Source: Hormiphora californensis (lineage: Eukaryota; Ctenophora; Tentaculata; Cydippida; Pleurobrachiidae). Taken from it: a stretch of 64,000 bases of DNA. Below, one piece after another: positions 35,188-49,816 of this stretch (the first letter of the stretch is position 1; each line of letters starts with the position of its first letter). The notes below the pieces were generated by a model. That model ran no database searches and was not told the origin of the DNA. It saw nothing but the letters and a program-made list of their open reading frames with translations. The DNA is taken from assembly GCA_020137815.1 (NCBI GenBank), contig CM035350.1:9613377-9677376 (forward strand). The letters run 5' to 3'. The position numbers and the translations under genes were made by a program.

Positions 35188-38100
35188 CAGGGTGTGAACT
35201 GCATGTCGTGTTTGCTAGTCGCGAGCGCACTTGCGAGACAAGCAAACACGTAAAGGTTCATTAACAAGCATGCTGCTCAGTCATTTTAGATTTAATACAC
35301 AATGTAAGGATACCATGTAATAGGTGAGACTCTTGCCGTCACCCTCGTTCAAGTCCCGTGAAAAACGGAGCAGTACACGCAAACTGATGCCCATTTTCCT
35401 CGCGTGACCCCGATTCAGCAGTTTGAGACACCAACTCTTTAGGGGGCCATATCTCAGGAACCAGACAAGATAGGAAAAATCGCCGTCTAATGAGGCGTAC
35501 AGTTTTTAATCTAGTTTACCACTGTACCGGCCGTTTCACTCTCCGACCTAAAACAAAAATCGCAACCCCACAAAACTTCAAAATAATGAAATTCGCATCT
35601 CGCATGTCGTGTTGCATGTCGTGTTGCATGTCGTGTCATGTTATTGACGCGCTCGCGTTCAACTCTCACACAGCAGCTGCAGAACATGGCGGGAAACATC
35701 GAGGAGTAGAGAGAGGGTCGGTGCCGAATCAAATATTTCTTGATCTTGATCTACTCCATCTCTCAGCTATCCTACCCCTCATCAACTCGATCTCTCAGCT
35801 ACCCTACCCCTCATCTACTCCATCTTTCAGCTACCCTACCCCTCATCTACTCCATCTTTCAGCTACCCTACCCCTTATCTAGTCCATCTCTCAGCTACCC
35901 TACTCCTCATCTACTCCATCTCTCAGCTTTCCTATTAGGGAAGCATAGAGATGGAAACGATTAGGGGTAGGGAATCCCTATCCATAATCGTTTCCATCTC
36001 TATGCTTCCCTAGCCCTCATCAACTCCATCTTTCAGCTACCCTACCCCTAATCTAGTCCATCTCTCCGCTACCCTACTCCTCATCTACTCCATCTCTCAG
36101 CTACCCTACCTCCCATTTACTCCATCTCTCAGCTACCCTACCTCCCATTTACTCCATCTCTCAGCTTCCCTACCTCCCATTTACTCCATCTCTCAGCTTA
36201 CCTACCTCCCATTTACTCCATATCTCAGCTTCCCTACCTGCCATTTACTCCATCTCTCAGATACCCTACCTCCCATTTACTCCATCTCTCAGCTTCCCTA
36301 CCTCCCATTTACTCCATCTCTCAGCTACCCAACCTCCCATTCACTCCATCTATCAGCTTCCCTACCTGCCATTTATTCCATCTCTCAGCTTCCCTACCTC
36401 CCATTTACTCCATCTCTCAGCTTCCCTACCTCCCATTTACTCCATCTCTCAGCTTACCTACCTCCCATTTACTCCATATCTCAGCTTCCCTACCTGCCAT
36501 TTACTCCATCTTTCAGATACCCTACCTCCCATTTACTCCATCTCTCAGCTTACCTACCTCCCATTTACTCCACCTCTCAGCTTCCCTACCTCCCATTTAC
36601 TCCATCTCTCAGCTTCCCTACCTCCCATTTACTCCATCTCTCAGCTACCCAACCTCCCATTCACTCCATCTATCAGCTACCCTACCTCCCATTTACTCCA
36701 TCTCTCAGCTACCCTACCTGCCATTTACTCCATCTTTCAGATACCCTACCTCCCATTTACTCCATCTCTCAGCTTACCTACCTCCCATTTACTCCATCTC
36801 TCAGCTTCCCTACCTCCCATTTACTCCATCTCTCAGCTTACCTACCTCCCATTTACTCCATATCTCAGCTTCCCTACCTGCCATTTACTCCATCTTTCAG
36901 ATACCCTACCTCCCATTTACTCCATCTCTCAGCTTACCTACCTCCCATTTACTCCACCTCTCAGCTTCCCTACCTCCCATTTACTCCATCTCTCAGCTTC
37001 CCTACCTCCCATTTACTCCATCTCTCAGCTACCCAACCTCCCATTCACTCCATCTATCAGCTACCCTACCTCCCATTTACTCCATCTCTCAGCTTCCCTA
37101 CCTCCCATTTACTCCATCTTTCAGCTTCCCTACCTCCCATTTACTCCATCGCTTACCTTCCCTACCTCCCATTTACTCCATCTCTCAGCTTCCCTACCTC
37201 CCATTTACTCCATCTCTCATTTATCCTAACATTCCTACCCCTGAGAGATGGAGTAAATGGGAGGTAGGGAAGCTGAGAGATGGAGTAAATGGGAGGTAGG
37301 GAAGCTGAGAGATGGAGTAAATGGGAGGTAGGGAAGCTGAGAGATGGAGTAAATGGGAGGTAGGGTATCTGAGAGATGGAGTAAATGGCAGGTAGGGAAG
37401 CTGAGATATGGAGTAAATGGGAGGTAGGTAAGCTGAGAGATGGAGTAAATGGGAGGTAGGGAAGCTGAGAGATGGAGTAAATGGGAGGTAGGGTAGCTGA
37501 GAGATGGAGTAAATGGGAGGTAGGGTAGCTGAAAGATGGAGTAGATGAGGAGTAGGGTAGCGGAGAGATGGACTAGATTAGGGGTAGGGTAGCTGAAAGA
37601 TGGAGTTGATGAGGGCTAGGGAAGCATAGAGATGGAAACGATTATGGATAGGGATTCCCTACCCCTAATCGTTTACATCTCTATGCTTCCCTAATAGGAA
37701 GCTGAGAGATGGAGTAGATGAGGAGTAGGGTAGCTGAGAGATGGACTAGATAAGGGGTAGGGTAGCTGAAAGATGGAGTAGATGAGGGGTAGGGTAGCTG
37801 AAAGATGGAGTAGATGAGGGGTAGGGTAGCTGAGAGATCGAGTTGATGAGGGGTAGGATAGCTGAGAGATGGAGTAGATCAAGATCAAGAAATATTTGAT
37901 TCGGCACCGACCCTCTCTCTACTCCTCGATGTTTCCCGCCATGTTCTGCAGCTGCTGTGTGAGAGTTGAACGCGAGCGCGTCAATAACATGACACGACAT
38001 GCAACACGACATGCAACACGACATGCGAGATGCGAATTTCATTATTTTGAAGTTTTGTGGGGTTGCGATTTTTGTTTTAGGTCAGAGAGTGAAACGGCCG

Positions 38101-38440
38101 GTACAGTGGTAAACTAGATTAAAAACTGTACGCCTCATTAGACGGCGATTTTTCCTATCTTGTCTGGTTCCTGAGATAGGGCCCCCTAAAGAATTGGTGT
38201 CTCAAACTGCTGAATCGGGGTCACGCGAGGAAAATGGGCATCAGTTTGTGTGTACTGCTCCGTTTTTCACGGGACTTGAACGAGGGTGACGGCAAGAGTC
38301 TCACCTATTACATGGTATCCTTACATTGTGTATTAAATCTAAAATGACTGAGCAGCATGCTTGTTAATGAACCTTGACGTGTTTGCTTGTCTCGCAAGTG
38401 CGCTCGCGACTAGCAAACACGACATGCAGTTCACACCCTG
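35188..38440. mobile_element. 3.25 kb hAT-like palindromic element with a 32-bp minisatellite core
   Basis: Termini CAGGGTGTGAACTGCATG / CATGCAGTTCACACCCTG, flanked by AAATAT on both sides (35182-35187, 38441-38446). Inverted arms of ~800 bp. The inside is a minisatellite of CTCCATCTCTCAGCTTCCCTACCTCCCATTTA units, ~45 in one orientation (about 35750-37225), then ~20 reversed (37240-37880). Two copies of a perfect hairpin GGGAAGCATAGAGATGGAAACG sit at 35938-36012 and 37618-37692. CAGGG termini are hAT-like, though the visible duplication is 6 bp rather than 8. No transposase; Ser/Pro/Tyr open frames are repeat artefacts. Confidence 0.9.
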
Positions 38441-40187
<1,747 letters not shown>

Positions 40188-41791
40188 GGGGGGGTCGTCA
40201 TGTTAATGTTAATGTTTCATGAAAATTTTTTAAATGTTAACATTAACATTATTAACATTATTAACATTATTAACAAAAAAAAGAAGCTTTTTTAAGTCTT
40301 TTTGAAGCTTTTAATCCCGCTTTAATAGATCATTTGCGTTATTTTTGACAATATTATACGTACTACCCATCCAATCAACACTGATATACAGTCGAACCCC
40401 GATTTAATGGCCCCCGATTTAGTGGCACCCGTACCCCGATTTAGTGGCAGGATTTTTTCCCCAAAAATTTTTTTGAATTTTTTTTGTGAATTTTTTTTTG
40501 AATTTTTTTGACCCGCCACTAGTGCGGTAATATGACGAAAATTTTTCGGCATAATCGTTCTAAAGCTAATTCCACTTCTAGGGTACTCTATAGGGTCCCT
40601 AGAATCAACCCCTGAAGTTGTCGCAAGATCGGCGATGAAGAACTTGCCTTAATTGGGCCTAATTGGTTACAGGGTGCTTTCAGCCTGAAGCCAAACCCAT
40701 AAATACCCTTAAAATAGGAGTATAGACAAAACCGAGGGCACTAAAGTGATCAGCGTCCTCGCATTAGTGGGGGTAGGTGCTGGAATTAAGTCTCTATCTC
40801 ATCTGGTTAATTAGTTAATTGGATAATTAGATCGGCACATATGGCTATAGCCACTTAGGAATGGTTTAGAGACATTTCACGGGTGCCATCTTGTAGACAA
40901 TGGCCAAGTTGTGGGTGGTCGACGTCGGACTTTTATGCTCTATCTCCAACCGTTTAGCCGTTATTTGGTTTGCTCAAAATCGGGCTTTTTACCGTTTTTT
41001 GCTCATTTTGAGCACCTTTAAAGCCAAATAACGGCTAAACGGTTGGAGATAGAGCTTAAAAGTCCGACGTCGACCCCCCCATAACTTGGCCATTGCCTAC
41101 AAGATGGCACCAGTGAAATGTCTCTAAACCATTCCTAAGTGGCTACAGCCATATGGCCGAAAACGGCTATGTGCAGATCTAATTATCCAATTAACTAATT
41201 AACCAAATGAGATAGAGACTTAATTCCAGCACCTACCCCCACTAATGCGAGGACGCTGATCACTTTAGTGCCCTCGGTTTTGTCTCTACTCCTATTTTAA
41301 GGGTATTTATGGGTTTGGCTTCAGGCTGAAAGCACCCTGTAACCAATCAGGCCCAATTAATGCAATTTCTTTATCGCCGATCTTGCGACAACTTCAGGGG
41401 TTGTTTCTAGGGACCCTATAGAGTATCCTAGAAGTGGAATTAGCTTTAGAACGATTATGACGAAAAATTTTCGTCCTATTACCGCACTATTTATACATTA
41501 AACTGGTGTTCTTTACTCGTATACCCCTCCTTTGTTATAATGACCCTTTTCTTACCTCAAAACCTTTTCTGAAATCCAAACAATTATCCTAGCTATGAAA
41601 TATATGCCATGGGAGATAGTGAGTTTATGATAGAAACACCTAAAAACACATAAAACAGCTATAAACCGACTAAAAACATCTAAAACGCGATTTTTGTTAA
41701 TTTTGTTAATTTTGTTAATTTTGTTAATGTTTCACCAAGGGTCGTTTGTTAATTAACAAAACATTAACAAAATTAACATGACGACCCCCCC
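40188..41791. mobile_element. 1.6 kb element, G-run termini, 8-bp target duplication, internal palindrome
   Basis: Perfect 8-bp duplication GGAATATG at 40180-40187 and 41792-41799. Termini GGGGGGTCGTCATGTTAAT / ATTAACATGACGACCCCCCC. Inside is a palindrome at about 40524-41488 (arms ~480 bp, loop near 41000) and a single pogo-like terminus (ACAGTCGAACCCCGATTTA, 40390). An 8-bp duplication suggests hAT transposition. No transposase frame is seen, so it is non-autonomous. Confidence 0.88.
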
Positions 41792-41799
41792 GGAATATG

Positions 41800-42466
41800 T
41801 CGGGATAAAATTCACATGGGGTATGGCTTCGATTACTTTTTCAATGTCCCCCTCGTCTGTCAGTGACAGTGTCACTTACTTATTTCAACAGCCAGTCATT
41901 CGTTTTCTTGCTTTTTTTCAGCTATCGCACCGATTGATGTACTAGTTCTTTATTCTTTTAAAGAGAAACAACGATTTTGCAGTACTAATATTCAATTAAG
42001 AACACTATTCTTTGTTCCACACACATTCAGAGAATCTCTCTCTCTCTATCTCTCTGAGCTGTGCTCTTGGTGACGCAGTCTCCCTTACAACTCGTAAAAT
42101 AATTCTTACTTCTAATAATTCTTACTTCTAATAATTCTTACTTCTACTTCTACATCTTGTATTATATTCCCTCCCTTTATAATTCTACTTTTTCTACAAT
42201 CTGTTCAGAATGACCTTTACAGTTCAGTATATATTTACTTTTCACCACCTCTTTACACAGTGTTCTAGCTCTACTATAGCTCTACTATATACAGCAGCTA
42301 TCAGTATATCAGTATAGCAACTTCAGACAAAGAGGAGTTAAACATTGCAAAGTTATCCGCGACATCCAGTACCTGCAAAGTTATTTGTGATATCCAGTAC
42401 CTGCAAAGTTATTTGTGATATCCAGTACCTGCAAAGTTATTTGTGATATCCAGTTGGATAGTTAGC
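41800..42466. other. Upstream region of the GPCR gene
   Basis: Three tandem copies of a 28-bp unit (GTACCTGCAAAGTTATTTGT..., 42370-42455) sit directly before the start codon, probably in the 5' UTR. Short (ACTTCTAATAATTCTT) repeats near 42110-42150. No other gene. Confidence 0.6.
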
Positions 42467-45400
42467 ATGGCGTCCGGGGTGACATTTACGGAGACGAGCG
42501 ACTACATTTGTGGTGCTATTATGGCCATCGTATCTTTTATCGCTGTACTAGGTACGTATACTTTTAGCTTTTATATCCTGGATATCGCATGAGTCGATTA
42601 AATATCTGACAGCTAATTTACCTGTCATTGTTTTTTTTTGGGAAGCCACGAAAAAAATCAATGCTTGAGCTAATATCAGATATCTCTGTCTGATTCCCGA
42701 TCTCACTGATCTCAGGTACAACAAGGGCGCTGGTTTTATTCGGTAGGATGAAGTTTGTGCAGAAAAGACGGTTCTCTCATATCTCATTCCTGTTCATAAA
42801 TCTGATAATAACGGATTTGGTGTGTGGAATGTTCAATGCCAGCTTCATGTCTTACACCCTCCTAAACAGGTACTAGTCGATATAAACCGGGTAGAAGATG
42901 GATATCTAAATAATAGACTATAGACTATAGACCTTGCTGTTTACATTCTAACCATGATCTGATCTGATGTTGTTTCTTTCTTCCCCAATAATCATGATAA
43001 TATTACACCCCCCCCCCCCATTACATCACCTTTGATTATTATAACAAGGGGGGTCAAGGGGATGGGTCGTTGCTATTCGAGGTTCACTGTGGTGAGAGAA
43101 ATAAAAATATCATTCTAATTAAACTTTTGCAGCATGCAAAGCCTTTTAAATTTTAATCCAACTACCGAATGATATTGACCCCGACCACATATGGTCAAAT
43201 GATCAGTGCAGTATAAGTAAAAACTCCGATTATGAACAATTTAAGTGGTTTTCCTCGGTATTTTTTATAAGAGATCAAAATGTCTTTGCCAATACGATAA
43301 GTATGTTGCCAAGGGATTCTATCGAATTCTAACTACAATAATGCCTTTCTAAGAAGGAAAGAAAGACTTTACTGAAGATTGTCTCTCTCAGATCGGTGGA
43401 AGAAAGAAGTAACACGACGTTATTCCGAGTGTTTTGCAATGTTAACGGAATCAGTGATGTCCTCGCTCCCCAAGGAAGTGTGCTAATTAACGCGATAATG
43501 AGTTATGGCCGGTATATTGCTGTGTGTAAGAGTCTCCGGTATAACTCCCTCATAACAACTAGAAAGGTATGGAAGTTTTCTATGCTTTCTTCGTTGAAAC
43601 ACATCTGGGTTTTTACGAATAGTAAAGTTTCAATGTCTAACTGGAATTATATAACAACTCGCAAGAGTTTTAAAAATATAAATATTTTAACACACTGCTG
43701 ATGACATTCTTTTCTTTTTTTCCTGAAGATCTAATAATAATATCCGGGGTATTTATCTTTCCTTAGTTTCTATAGACTCTGCAGTCTGTACTTCAATTCC
43801 GTGCAAGCTCGTCCAATAATAGGGATGACTTCGTAACCAAGCACTGACCTACTTTCTACCCCTTCCCAATAACCACAATCCCCTACAGATTTATATAGCA
43901 GTTGGTATAGCCTGGGCGTATAGCGTGTACCTGGCCATCCTTCCATACATGTGGAGCGTCTACTACGACTTTATCCCCTCTATCTCCCTATGTTCATGGT
44001 ACAACGCTATCATCTACAAAGTTGACGTAAGTATACTGGTGACATGTTAGGCCATGAATTGTATCTACTTTTATCACTGAGTATAATTCATGGTGTAATA
44101 CCAATTATAGTGACTCGTACAATATGTTTCTCTCAATCCTTGAAGCACCAGCGATTGATGGTCGCATTACCTAATCCCATGGTCCAAGAAGATGATCCTC
44201 CTGCAACTCCTCATTCATTCGCATGATTCACAATGATGATGTTTCTCTGTCAGGCCAATGCTCTGACAGATGTTTCTTCATTATATACACCAGACCGATA
44301 TTTGTTAGTTTCTCAGTCATCAGAGTTCAGTATTTATATGTGTAAGAAAACTCGGGTGGCCTACCCGTCAGGTCACACCGATTCAGGTTCACTATTTCAC
44401 GTTTCTAATGCACATGAAAATCGGTTTTCCAGTCCCATAGTACTAGCCGACTAGCGCGGTAGTCCTAATCCACTTGCAGAGCTCAACAAAGGACATTTTC
44501 GGTACATTTTTAAAAAATCCACCATGTAGAGGTTTCAGGTGGCGAGAAACATTTCACATATAATATTCATGATTCTGCAACATCTCACAACTAACGCACA
44601 TTATGTTCAACAGGGTAAGGAGTTGCAGGCGTTTCTCTTCATCGCCATAGTAACGCTTCCCTCCCTTGTTCCTGCGTGTGTCGTCATGGTCTGCTGCTTT
44701 CTCATCATCTACCAGTTAATCTCAGGTAACAAAGAGAGGGAGAGGGAGAGAGAGAGAGAGAGAGAGAGATAGAGAGAGGGGGAGAGAGAGAGAGAGAGAG
44801 GGGGAGAGAGACAGAGAGAGAGAGACAGAGAGACAGAGAGAGAGACAGAGACAGAGACAGAGATCCAGAGACAGAGACAGAGACAGATAGACAGAGAGAC
44901 AGAGCTAAACAGAGAGACAGAGACTGAGATTTGAAGATTGGGATATAATATACATGTGTTAACGTAGTGTGTCCTGTATGGTGTGCCAATTGTGCAACAA
45001 CACGTGGTTCTACTGTCAGTGTCATGTAAAGTAAAGCGGGACATCCAAGCTGTTTCAGGTTCGGAACAGGGTGTATACGGTCTCTCCATCTTGTTCTGTC
45101 TGCCCTCCGCCGCCTCGAGGAAGGGAGATTTACAGTTTGCAAAGAGGATGGAGCTTATTGAGGCTGCCAGATCAGTCCTCAAGATTGTACTTCTCTTCAT
45201 ATTCTGTAACATTGCTTGGTAAGTATACAGCAACATCAATATTTTTTCCCACAAGTCAGTGGTGGCCCCAGCCTGGGTGGTGGCCACCCCCCCAAAACTT
45301 TTCAAACAGGGGTTGTTGGGGGTGGTAAAATAGCTTTAAAATGTGTTCTAAATTGCTTTAAATTGATCAAAATCTAAAATTTTCCGGGGGCTTCGCCCCT

Positions 45401-46236
45401 AACCTACACCAGGGGCTGAAAATCGTTAAGATATTGTTCTAAATTGCTTAAAATTGATCAAAAACTAAAATTTTCTGGGGGCTTCGCCCCTTATCCACAC
45501 CAGGGGCTGAACATCATTAAAAAAGTTTTCTAAAAGGGCTGAAAATTGTCCCCGCCCCCCAAACCCCCTGCCGCAGCTCCCTCGGAACCTCGGTCACTAG
45601 GTTTGGAGTTGAAGTGTGGCCTTCGGCCACACCACCCCCCCCCCCCCCCCAAAATGCTTGCTGGGGCCACCCCTGCCACAAGTTTCGCTTTTTCTGAATG
45701 TACGATCATCTATTGATTCTTACAAAATGCCCTCTTCACACCATGTTCCAATAACACCTGCTTCTAGTTCACATCTATCTCACATCTAGTATTCTAGTTC
45801 ACATCTATAGTTCACATATACCACATACTCGCTAAAACACAGCTCCTCTTGCACACTGTGTCACACACACAACTTCACAAATTGTTCATCGTAGAACTGT
45901 GGGTACTGGATGCCATAATTTTACCCCCCCCCCCCCTCCCCTCTCAGGTGGATAAAGATGTTGTCTGATTGTTTGGAATTCTGCTCTGTCCTCCCTTTCA
46001 ACTGGTCCAAGGAACTCCTGGGGGCGACAACTGTAAACTACCTAAACCGCATTCTCAAGATGTTAGTGATCAGCAACAGTGCTGTAACCCCCTTCTTGTA
46101 CTCCTTTGGGAACGCCAGGAGGAACAATTCGACACGTCAGCTGCCAATAACGGTGTCAACACAGAATAACCGGCCACGGTCGATACGGTCCGTGAACAGG
46201 GCGAATAGTATGAACATTCAGAGACAAATACAATGA
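42467..46236 (+). CDS. Rhodopsin-like (class A-type) seven-transmembrane receptor
   Basis: Seven exons: 42467-42551, 42716-42869, 43392-43566, 43889-44026, 44614-44725, 45059-45218, 45948-46236. All phases agree: 370 aa. Seven hydrophobic segments; TM2 keeps the Asp (NLIITDLVCG); Cys before TM3 (FRVFCNVNG) and in ECL2 (SISLCSW) can form the conserved disulfide. The DRY box is GRY (MSYGRYIAVC) and NPxxY is TPFLY (NSAVTPFLYSFGN); there is no CWxP in TM6. The ligand is unknown, and such variants are common in receptors of early-branching animals. The last two exons exist again at 48113-48272 and 48993-49281, so an alternative terminus is possible. Convergent with the Amt gene. Confidence 0.85.
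44736..44928. repeat. GA/ACAG microsatellite in GPCR intron 5
   Basis: Compound GAGAGA / GACAGAGACAGA tract. Similar sequence (47674-47756) forms the junction of the tandem duplication, so this tract is the likely 5' breakpoint. Confidence 0.85.
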
Positions 46237-46777
46237 CATTGCAGTGCCAAAATTAGAGGGATGCAGGGTGAATAAGAGTGAAGCTGAACTGAAATGTTTT
46301 TAATTAACCCAAAATTTGAGAGAAGTACATAATTGAGAGAAATGGTTCTGATGTTATGAGTGCTGTTGTAAAATCGAAATGTAGAGTGTTGTTTGGTGTG
46401 TCAGTATTTATATTCAACATAATATGTATCTGTCATTGGCCTGCCAGATATCGATATTGAGACTGTACAGTACCGAAAATTAGATTTTGTGAATGACAGT
46501 GGTCCCCCAACTATGTACAAGGGTCATTTCATCTGACGCGCTGACCCCTTCTCGATCATGGAGTTTATGGTCACTGTCAAGCATCTTGCGAAACTCAATC
46601 TTGTAAATTCTTTTTCTGTTTTGAGATAAGAGCAAAAGATATTTTGGGAGGTATAATTTACAGTTGTGATGCGTTGATAGAATTAGATGTCATGTATATG
46701 TGTTCATATTTCATGTTTATACGTTTACACTATGTTCATGTCTCGGAAGCTAACGTGTTTTAATTTGGATAATTATA

Positions 46778-46928
46778 CAGTCGGACCCTGATTTACCGGA
46801 ACCCCGATATACTGGAAGTATCAACTTCCCCCAATAAAGAAAACTAACGGTATAGTATTTGACCCCGATATACCGGACACCCTTTCACAGCTTTTCCCCG
46901 AGCATCCCGGTAATTCGGGGTCCGACTG
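46778..46928. mobile_element. Pogo/Tigger-like MITE
   Basis: CAGTCGGACCCTGATTTA ... TTCGGGGTCCGACTG with TA on both sides, 151 bp. TA duplication and the CAGTCG..CCC terminus resemble pogo/Tigger elements. Its paralogue at 49817-50018 carries an extra insertion. Confidence 0.75.
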
Positions 46929-47161
46929 TATATTCTGAGTACCAATATCATAACTATATTCAGACACTCAAAAACACTTGTGTGGCTCACATCTGCTGTC
47001 TGGCGTCGCCGACCCCATCTGAGCGCACTGTCGCGGGTATTGGGGTATGGCGCCGCCATACAGCTGTCATCTGTGAGGGAAGATCAATCAAACACCACTA
47101 AACATATTCTGAGTGAGGTGATCCATCATGGAAGGTGATCATGGAAGGTGATCCATCATGT

Positions 47162-47374
47162 TTAACAAGCAGCCTCGTTCTCCACGATGGTCTCGACCTT
47201 GGGCTGCTTGGGCTTGTTGTCATGCCTGGCCGCATGGGACTTTAAGATTGGGGATGCCGATACCATCTTGCTGACTCGTCGGGAGATGTAGTTCTCGTAG
47301 GCTGACCCGCCGTGTTCCTTGACATCGAGCCCAACTTTCTCTGTCTCAAGACTTACTCTCAGCTTGTTGGTTAT
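47162..47374 (-). pseudogene. Duplicated last exon of the Amt gene (copy A), apparently intact
   Basis: 213 bp with acceptor and stop, encoding the same 70-residue cytoplasmic tail as 50233-50445. The four base differences are all synonymous. The exon 10 copy in front of it keeps only its last 14 bp. It can therefore be used only as a distal alternative terminal exon of the Amt gene. It is called pseudogene for want of a full gene, not because it is broken. Confidence 0.75.
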
Positions 47375-47412
47375 CTGTTTGGGGGAATGAATATGTGAAC
47401 AAAAAGATAGTA

Positions 47413-47588
47413 CAGTCGGACCCCGATTTAGTGCAGTGGCATCCTCGGGGAAAAAAATCCTGCCACTAAATCGGGGTGCCACTAAATTGGGGTCAAATAA
47501 TGTTAATTTCCTATATCGGGGGGAAAAAATCCTGCCACTAAATCGGGGGGCCACTAAATCGGGGGGCCACTAAATCGGGGTCCGACTG
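47413..47588. mobile_element. Pogo-like MITE with CACTAAATCGGGG repeats (copy A)
   Basis: CAGTCGGACCCCGATTTAGTG ... CACTAAATCGGGGTCCGACTG flanked by TA; 176 bp. The inside is built from repeats of GCCACTAAATCGGGG. Copy B is at 50484-50658. Confidence 0.78.
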
Positions 47589-47719
47589 TATTGGAAATAA
47601 TAATTGCCAATTGAATGAGCTGGGTACTACGAGTGGGTACTGGGTAGTGAATGCACTTACCGCTAAGATGGTGAGAGGGAGAGAGAGACAGAGAGACAGA
47701 GAGACAGATAGAGATAGAC

Positions 47720-47750
<31 letters not shown>

Positions 47751-47807
47751 GACAGAGATTTGAAGATTGGGATATAATATATGTGTAGTGTGTCCTGTAT
47801 CGAATAT

Positions 47808-48008
47808 CGTGTGCCAATTGTGCAACAACACGTGGTTCTACTGTCAGTGTCATGTATCGTGTGCCAATTGTGCAACAACACGTGGTTCTACTGTCAGTGT
47901 CATGTATCGTGTGCCAATTGTGCAACAACACGTGGTTCTACTGTCAGTGTCATGTATCGTGTGCCAATTGTGCAACAACACGTGGTTCTACTGTCAGTGT
48001 CATGTAAA
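47808..48008. repeat. Four tandem 50-bp units
   Basis: Unit CGTGTGCCAATTGTGCAACAACACGTGGTTCTACTGTCAGTGTCATGTAT, present once in copy A (44980-45028) and four times here. The expansion thus followed, or is specific to, this copy. Confidence 0.92.
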
Positions 48009-48112
48009 GTAAAGCAGGACATCCAAGCTGTTTCAGGTTCGGAACAGGGTGTATACGGTCTCTCCATCTTGTGTGTCATGTAAAGTAAAGCGGGACATCC
48101 AAGCTGTTTCAG

Positions 48113-49281
48113 GTTCGGAACAGGGTGTATACGGTCTCTCCATCTTGTTCTGTCTGCCCTCCGCCGCCTCGAGGAAGGGGGATTTACAGTTTGCAAAGAG
48201 GATGGAGCTTATAGAGGCTGCCAGATCAGTCCTCAAGATTGTACTTCTCTTCATATTCTGTAACATTGCTTGGTAAGTATACAGCAACATCAATATTTTT
48301 TCCCACAAGTCAGTGGTGGCCCCAGCCTGGGTGGTGGCCACCCCCCCAAAACTTTTCAAACAGGGGTTGTTGGGGGTGGTAAAATAGCTTTAAAATGTGT
48401 TCTAAATTGCTTTAAATTGATCAAAATCTAAAATTTTCCGGGGGCTCCGCCCCTAACCTACACCAAGGGCTGAAAATCGTTAAAATATTGTTCTAAATTG
48501 CTTAAAATTGATCAAAAACTAAAATTTTCCGGGGGCTTCGCCCCTTATCCACACCAGGGGCTGAACATCATTAAAAAAGTTTTCTAAAAGGGCTGAAAAT
48601 TGTCCCCGCCCCCCAAACCCCCTGCCGCAGCTCCCTCGGAACCTCGGTCACTAGGTTTGGAGTTGAAGTGTGGCATTCGGCCACACCACCCCCCCCCCCC
48701 CCCCAAATGCTTGCTGGGGCCACCCCTGCCACAAGTTTCGCTTTTTCTGAATGTACGATCATCTATTTATTCTTACAAAATGTTCACACCATGTTCCAAT
48801 AGCACCTGCTTCTATAGTTCACATCTAGCTCACATATACCCCCCCCCCCCCCCCCCATATACCACATACTCGCTAAAACACAGCTCCTCTTGCACACTGT
48901 GTCACACACACACAACTTCACAAATTGTTCATCGTAGAACTGTGGGTACTGGATGCCATAACTAATTTTACCCCCCCCCCCTCCCCTCTCAGGTGGATAA
49001 AGATGTTGTCTGATTGTTTGGAATTCTGCTCTGTCCTCCCCTTCAACTGGTCCAAGGAACTCCTGGGGGCGACAACTGTAAACTACCTAAACCGCATCCT
49101 CAAGATGTTAGTGATCAGCAACAGTGCTGTAACCCCCTTTTTGTACTCATTTGGGAACGCCAGGAGGAACAATTCGACACGTCAGCTGCCAATAACGGTG
49201 TCAACACAGAATAACCGGCCCCGCTCGATACGGTCCGTGAACAGGGCGAATAGTATGAACATTCAGAGACAAATACAATGA
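48113..49281 (+). pseudogene. Second copy of GPCR terminal exons 6 and 7, coding-intact
   Basis: Exons 48113-48272 and 48993-49281 with good splice sites, encoding exactly the same residues as 45059-45218 and 45948-46236. Eight base differences in 449 bp are all synonymous. With no copy of exons 1-5 it cannot be a separate gene. It is either an alternative 3' end for the GPCR or an allelic copy placed in tandem by the assembler. An extra partial exon start with its own acceptor lies at 48056. Confidence 0.8.
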
Positions 49282-49816
49282 CATTGCAGTGCCAAAATTA
49301 GAGGGATGCAGGGTGAATAAGAGTGAAGCTGAACTGAAATGTTTTTAATGAGCCCAAAATTTGAGAGAAATTGAAAGTGGTTCTGATGTTATGAGTGTAT
49401 TGTAAAATCGAAATGTAGAGTGTTGTTTGGTGTGTCAGTATTTATATTCGACATAATGTATCTGTCATTGGCCTGACAGATATCGATATTGAGACTGTAC
49501 AGTACCGAAAATTAGATTTGGTGAATGACAGTGGTCCCCCAACTATGTACAAGGGTCATTTCATCTGACGCGCTGACCCCTTCTCGATCATGGAGTTTAT
49601 GGTCACTGTCAAGCATCTTGCAAACTCAATCTTGTAAATTCTTTTTCTGTTTTGAGATAAGAGCAAAAGATATTTTGGGAGGTATAATTTACAGTTGTGA
49701 TGCGTTGAATTAGACGCTATGTCATGTATATGTGTTCATATTTCATGTTTATACCACATACGTTTACACTATGTTCATGTCTCGGAAGCTAACGTGTTTT
49801 AATTTGGATAATTATA

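Larger units (their letters stand above)
44929..47673. repeat. Segmental duplication, copy A (GPCR and Amt 3' ends)
   Basis: Begins GATTTGAAGATTGGGATATAA and ends inside the Amt exon 10 copy (CGCTAAGATGGTGA). Contains GPCR exons 6-7, intergenic DNA with two pogo-like MITEs, Amt exon 11 and 14 bp of Amt exon 10. Copy B is 47757-50744. Identity is ~96-97% by eye apart from indels. Confidence 0.92.

Noticed and set aside
35490-38117. Cys/Ser-rich 130-codon and 98-codon frames as paralogous genes in opposite orientation
   Set aside because: They are mirror images in the arms of the palindromic element and run into the minisatellite.
47162-49281. Independent second GPCR and second Amt gene
   Set aside because: Only terminal exons are present; GPCR exons 1-5 and Amt exons 1-9 are not duplicated in the window.
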